NCBI RefSeq assembly: GCF_900111675.1 | Contig: NZ_FOHO01000022.1 | Location: 1 to 46,422 of the forward strand | Source of the DNA: Paracoccus homiensis | Lineage (GTDB): Bacteria > Pseudomonadota > Alphaproteobacteria > Rhodobacterales > Rhodobacteraceae | DNA length: 46,422 nt | Direction of reading: 5' to 3' | Shown here: one piece after another, positions 42,077 through 46,422 of the stretch | How the letters are laid out: each line of letters begins with the position of its first letter | Position numbering within the stretch: the first letter of the stretch is position 1 | Program-made: the position numbers and the translations under genes | Notes under the pieces: model-generated | Seen by the model: the letters and a program-made list of their open reading frames with translations, nothing else | Told to the model about the DNA's origin: nothing | Databases searched by the model: none

Positions 42077-43513
42077 TCAGCCGATCCAGCCGGTCATCTG
42101 CGCATAGATCAGGAACAGCGCCGCAATGGCGATCCAGATGCCCAGAAGCGGCAGGAAAAAGCGCACCCAACGGTCCCAGCTGACACCGGCCAATGCCAGT
42201 GTCGCCATGAAATATCCCGAGGTCGGAAAGAAGATGTTCGAAAGCCCGTCGCCCAGCTGATAGGCCAGAACCGAGCTTTGCCGCGTGACCCCGATCAGGT
42301 CCGACAGCGGCGCCATGATCGGCATCGTCACCAATGCCTGTCCGCTGCCCGACGGAACCACGAAGTTAAAGCCGAACTGCGCCGCGAACATCCCCAGCGC
42401 CGAGAAGGTCGAAGGCAGACCACCGACAAGATTGCCCAATCCATGAACCAGCGTGTCCATGACCTGACCCTGTTCCAGCATGACCGCCACCGCGCGGGCC
42501 AGCCCGACGATGATCGCCCCGACCAGAACGTCCTGAAATCCTTCGTTGAAGGCGTCACAGATCCTGGTGGTGGACAATCCAGCGATCAACCCGACCGAAA
42601 TCCCCATGACCACGAACAGCCCGGCCATCTCGGTCATGAACCAGCCGCGCGTCAGGACCCCCCAGACCATGATCGCGAAGAACCCGATCGTGGCCATGCC
42701 GGCCCATTTCTGGCGCGGGGAAAAGCGCAGGGCCGAGGCGGCGTCGTCATGCACGTAGATGCGGCGTTTTTCGGCCTCTTTGTCGTCTCCGGCCATCAGG
42801 CTGAAATCGGGATTGGCGCGGACCTTCAGCGCATAGCGCATCAGATAGATGATCGCGGCGGCGGTCAGACTGACAAACATCAGCGCGCGCAGCCCAAAAC
42901 CCGAATACAGCGGCAATTGCGCGATGGTCTGGCCAAGCCCGGTATTGATCGGGTTCAGGACGCCGGCCGTGAACCCCGCCGTCGTTGCCAGAAGGGCGGT
43001 GCCGACCGCAACGACGGAATCAAAGCGCAGCGCGATCATCAGCGGCAGGATGACCGGCACATAGACCAGCGCCAGTTCCTGCGTGCCGATCAGCGTCGCG
43101 ATCACCGCGAATGTCGCCATCAGCACCGGAATCATCAGCACGCTGCGCCCGGCAAAACGGCGGGTCAGCTTGTCTACCGCGACATCAATGATGCCGGTGC
43201 GGCGGATGACCATGAACATGCCGCCAATGATGAGGGTAAAGAAAACGACCTGCGCAGCGTCCATCAACCCGCGCGGCACCGCCAGCATGAACTGTTCAAA
43301 ACCGACCGGCGCCGCATCGACATAGCGGAAGGTCGCGGGATCCACGGCAACGCGACCATTGGGCAGGGTGACCCTGTCATAGATGCCCGCCGGGACGATA
43401 TGCGTCAACAAGGCCGCAATCGCCGTAAAGACGAACAGGATGACATAGATATGCGGCATCCGAACTCCGCGCGCCTTCTGTTCGGCGGATCGGTCCTGGG
43501 TCGTGTCGGTCAT
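42077..43513 (-). CDS. YfcC/DcuC-superfamily membrane transporter
   Basis: A 478-residue integral membrane protein with about 12 helices. RMPHIYVILFVFTAIAALLTHIVPAG and the central GTQELALVYVPVILPLMIALRFDSVVAVG, with the late VVPSGSGQALVTMPIMAPLSDLIGV, are features of the YfcC family, related to C4-dicarboxylate and AbgT-type carriers. The substrate is unknown; an amino acid, peptide or carboxylate is likely. It is divergent from a GntR gene (43690) that probably controls it. A charged loop of about 20 residues (GDDKEAEKRRIYVHDD) separates the two halves. Confidence 0.87.
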   Translation of the reverse strand: MTDTTQDRSAEQKARGVRMPHIYVILFVFTAIAALLTHIVPAGIYDRVTLPNGRVAVDPATFRYVDAAPVGFEQFMLAVPRGLMDAAQVVFFTLIIGGMFMVIRRTGIIDVAVDKLTRRFAGRSVLMIPVLMATFAVIATLIGTQELALVYVPVILPLMIALRFDSVVAVGTALLATTAGFTAGVLNPINTGLGQTIAQLPLYSGFGLRALMFVSLTAAAIIYLMRYALKVRANPDFSLMAGDDKEAEKRRIYVHDDAASALRFSPRQKWAGMATIGFFAIMVWGVLTRGWFMTEMAGLFVVMGISVGLIAGLSTTRICDAFNEGFQDVLVGAIIVGLARAVAVMLEQGQVMDTLVHGLGNLVGGLPSTFSALGMFAAQFGFNFVVPSGSGQALVTMPIMAPLSDLIGVTRQSSVLAYQLGDGLSNIFFPTSGYFMATLALAGVSWDRWVRFFLPLLGIWIAIAALFLIYAQMTGWIG

Positions 43514-43689
43514 GTGCGGCTTCCTGTTGATTTGTCTTTGATCGGTCGTGCCAGCTGTTCTGACATTCGTTCTTTTATTTCTTGTAAAATGTTAGCTGAC
43601 AGGCCACGCTGAAGGCTATGCAGGTAATCTGGAATGGTTTCTTCGGGAAATCTTGAAAGTCTTTAGATTGGCATGCGAAGGGTCCCTGA
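43514..43689. promoter_or_regulatory. Divergent promoter region, YfcC transporter / GntR regulator
   Basis: AT-rich gap of 176 bp. CTGACA occurs at 43559-43564 and again at 43595-43600, and TTGTAAAATGTTAGC lies between them. These are candidate regulator and polymerase contacts, but no clear palindrome stands out. Confidence 0.35.
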
Positions 43690-44379
43690 ATGACAACGGC
43701 GCAGGAACTGCAATCGGAACAGGCATTTGCGGCCCTGTTGTCGGCGCTAAAGTCCGGACGTCTGCGCAGCAGCGAGTTTCTGACAATGCCGGATCTGGCT
43801 GCGATCCTTGGCTTTCCCCTTGCCCCCACGCGTGAGGCCGCCAAGCGCGCCGAGGGGCAATCGCTGCTGACCATCCTGCCCAAGCGTGGCCTGACGATCA
43901 TGGATTCGGGGCCGGGCGTGACCCGTGACTGCATGGACATGCGGGCGGCTCTGGAACAAGAGGGGGTGCGCCGCTTGCTGGCATCGGGCCGTTGCGACCT
44001 GGAGGCTTTGCGCAAACAGCACGAACAGCTGCTGGCCGAGGCGCGATCGGATCCCGGTGCGGATCTGTCGCGGCGGGCCTTGGCGACCGATCTGTCCTTG
44101 CATGATTTCATGTCCTCGGGGCTGAAGAACCCGTTCCTGTGTCAGGCCTATCAGTCGAACCGCAACCGGATCACGGTGATCCAGAACGCGCGCAGCTTCC
44201 TGCCCGATCGGGTCATTCCCGCAATGGAAGAGCATCTGGATATCATCGCGGCCTTGCAGGCGGGCGACCTTCCGGCCGCCATCGCGCATATCGAAAGACA
44301 TCTGCATCAGACCTTGCGGTGGTGGGGCGTCGAGTTGCGCCAAGACTGGGCCGATCGCCGTGATCCAGGTCCAGCTTGA
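43690..44379 (+). CDS. GntR-family transcriptional regulator (FCD type)
   Basis: A 229-residue regulator with a winged helix (about 8-70: AFAALLSALKSGRLRSSEFLTMPDLAAILGFPLAPTREAAKRAEGQSLL) and an FCD domain (about 80-215: MDMRAALEQEGVRRLL ... LHDFMSSGLKNPFLCQAYQ ... MEEHLDIIAALQAGDLPAAIAHIERHLHQTL). It is divergent from the YfcC transporter and probably controls it. The ribosome site is weak (AAGGGTCCCTG before the ATG). Confidence 0.87.
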   Translation: MTTAQELQSEQAFAALLSALKSGRLRSSEFLTMPDLAAILGFPLAPTREAAKRAEGQSLLTILPKRGLTIMDSGPGVTRDCMDMRAALEQEGVRRLLASGRCDLEALRKQHEQLLAEARSDPGADLSRRALATDLSLHDFMSSGLKNPFLCQAYQSNRNRITVIQNARSFLPDRVIPAMEEHLDIIAALQAGDLPAAIAHIERHLHQTLRWWGVELRQDWADRRDPGPA

Positions 44380-44465
44380 CACGCCCGCGATCAGGCCGCG
44401 CGCTGACCGCCGTTTCCGCGCCTGTGTCAGAACCCGGCACAAGCGACAGCATGTGATGTGCAAAC

Positions 44466-44493
44466 GTGTCGACGGGAATAGGTATTGTCGACA
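44466..44493. promoter_or_regulatory. Pair of TGTCGAC operator-like sites without a downstream gene
   Basis: GTGTCGACG (44466-44474) and TTGTCGACA (44485-44493), the latter palindromic over 8 bp, with centres 19 bp apart. TTGTCGACA-like sequences are common targets of FCD-type GntR regulators. The nearest coding sequence downstream is transposase debris, so these may be the remains of a lost promoter. Confidence 0.3.
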
Positions 44494-44661
44494 GGACGCC
44501 ATCCTCAGAACGACGGACGCCACAGCCGAGGCGGGTGATCCCGATATGCCGCTGCGGCGAGAGGCCAGCTGTGGTCGCGAGATTTCAGACCGGTTGCCAA
44601 AGCGACAGCGAGTGAAAACGGACTGGACCTGCACCGGTTTTGCCCCGGTCGGGTGCTCAGG

Positions 44662-44760
44662 TTAGGCGGCTCTTTGATCAAAGGCCACGGGTGATTGCCA
44701 CCCCCAGTGCCGCGAAATTCCGGCGCGGGTTGTCAGGTTCTGTTTGATGCGATTACTCAT
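44662..44760 (-). pseudogene. Possible IS3-type transposase C-terminal remnant
   Basis: A 32-residue frame beginning MSNRIKQNLTTRAG and ending RHWGWQSPVAFDQRAA. The ending recalls the RRHSxLGxxSPxAFE tail of IS3-group transposases, but the match is short and partly guessed. A 12-bp palindrome CTTTGATCAAAG (44672-44683) falls within it. Too small to be functional. Confidence 0.3.
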
Positions 44761-44954
44761 GGCGCAGCCGAATATTCGACGGAAAGACTAATCCATGATG
44801 ACGGTCAGGCTAACCTTCTTCGCGTGTCCAGTCAGTCCCGGCGGGACTTCTAACTAATAGATAATCTGAATTATGGAGCAGCAATAGATTAATCACGCTC
44901 ACCATGATTGCGCTGATCGGCCTATGGTCAAGGTATCCCTTTCCCGAAACGGAC

Positions 44955-45145
44955 TTATCCCACGGCCTCTGTGAAGAATATTCCCAGCGCGGTGTCGCCG
45001 TTCACGTCCGCAATGTGGGGCTCATGCTCGGCGACCTCTCGGTCGAAGTCCCGCGCCATGACGCGCTCCGGTGGAATTTCACACAGTACACCGCCGTTTC
45101 GACGCGGCTCGCACGGCGGCATCTATTCCAACCTTCGCCACGGGG
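44955..45145 (-). pseudogene. IS5-family transposase C-terminal remnant, frameshifted
   Basis: Reading leftwards on the minus strand, one frame gives RRASRVETAVYCVKF (about 45115-45075). A second frame continues with PPERVMARDFDREVAEHE and ends TALGIFFTEAVG before a TAA at 44955-44957. Together they match the usual ending of alphaproteobacterial IS5 transposases (SRVETKMHCVK, then MARDFDRQVAE, then TALGxPxTExVG). At least one frameshift and loss of the catalytic part show it is dead. Terminal inverted repeats were not found. Confidence 0.7.
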
Positions 45146-45499
45146 CGCGGCCGCGATACCTGAATCCCCCAAAGCCTCATACCCCGCCACTATCACCGCA
45201 GTCTCGACCTTGATGCCCGGGCTGTCACTCAACAAGCAGCAGCAGCCATTACGGGGCCGTGATACGGGATGCACGCAGGCAGGGGGCGTGAAGAATGTCA
45301 AAGCTCCAAACTTCCGTCTACTGCATTGTTCTGACTGGCGTTTTCTGAACGACTTTCCACTTCACAACCAGGAACAACTTTTTGGTCAATGCTAAAGAGC
45401 TGCCTCTGACGACTGAGCAAGACTGCTGACAGCTTGCCGAGCTTCTTCGACATCACGCCGACCCGGATCTGGCCGAGTGATCGGTCGACTTAGCCCGGA

Positions 45500-46422
<923 letters not shown>

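Larger units (their letters stand above)
44380..45499. other. Gene-poor stretch with decayed mobile-element ends
   Basis: About 1.1 kb without an intact gene. Open frames here are short, overlap in several frames and match no family. Base composition is more mixed than the flanking genes, with AT-rich patches at 44840-44900 and 45340-45400. It contains a pair of GntR-like palindromes (about 44467 and 44486), a possible IS3-type transposase end (44662-44760) and a clear IS5-type transposase end (44955-45145). It looks like a site of repeated insertion and decay between the GntR gene and tauE. Confidence 0.65.

Noticed and set aside
44904..45395. 163-codon plus-strand frame in the gene-poor stretch
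   Set aside because: Overlaps the antisense of the IS5 remnant, has no ribosome site, and shows no recognisable family or membrane pattern.

Overview
The window looks like accessory DNA from a high-GC alphaproteobacterium, most likely Rhodobacterales/Paracoccaceae. I infer this from protein style, gene order habits and the many ABC, TRAP and FCD-type GntR modules; no marker gene proves it. It is almost wholly a chain of catabolic operons, each with its own transporter and regulator. No tRNA, rRNA, phage or CRISPR was seen.

Left edge (1-409): the 3' end of a TauC-like taurine ABC permease, closed by a strong intrinsic terminator.

Cluster A (415-14026): two arylsulfatase-type enzymes without signal peptides, a formylglycine-generating enzyme (FGE) that would activate them, a MalFGK-type sugar ABC transporter, an SDR dehydrogenase, an SMP-30 lactonase, a D-galactonate-dehydratase-like enolase-superfamily enzyme, 2-dehydro-3-deoxygalactonokinase (DgoK) and a GntR regulator. 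The enzymes make a De Ley-Doudoroff route for D-galactose, apparently fed by imported sulfated sugar that is desulfated inside the cell. A 14-bp sequence is shared exactly by two of the three divergent promoters, and its core recurs in the third, beside the GntR gene. A second GntR gene (13274-14026), with its own palindrome, sits at the border with cluster B.

Cluster B (14202-22030): a xylose/ribose-type ABC transporter with a half-size ATPase, a GMC flavin dehydrogenase with a small partner subunit, an aldehyde dehydrogenase, and a mandelate-racemase-like enzyme close to galactarolactone cycloisomerase. Substrate unknown.

Cluster C (22034-28072): LysR regulator, CaiB-type CoA-transferase, HMG-CoA-lyase-like enzyme and a TRAP transporter. 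This suggests uptake, CoA activation and cleavage of a 3-hydroxy-3-methyl-dicarboxylate. An exported alpha/beta hydrolase follows.

Cluster D (29047-38848): mutarotase, COG3618 sugar lactonase, aldose 1-dehydrogenase (AKR), tagaturonate-reductase-like enzyme, Zn alcohol dehydrogenase, altronate-dehydratase-like enzyme, a ribose-type ABC transporter and an unusual GntR/FCD regulator with two winged helices. Together these can be read as a complete route from L-galactose to 2-keto-3-deoxy-D-gluconate. Cluster A handles the D-enantiomer and sulfate esters, so the window looks adapted to sulfated red-algal galactans (porphyran or agar type), taken up as small sugars because no glycoside hydrolase is present.

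Right part (38874-46422): LuxR regulator, HDAC-family deacetylase, exported PHB-depolymerase-like esterase, YfcC-family transporter and a GntR regulator; then 1.1 kb of gene-poor DNA holding decayed transposase ends; then a TauE/SafE anion exporter coupled by an ATGA overlap to the 3' end of pta. Because pta-tauE and tauC are both typical of taurine dissimilation loci, the intervening ~45 kb may be an island inserted into or built up inside a taurine locus.
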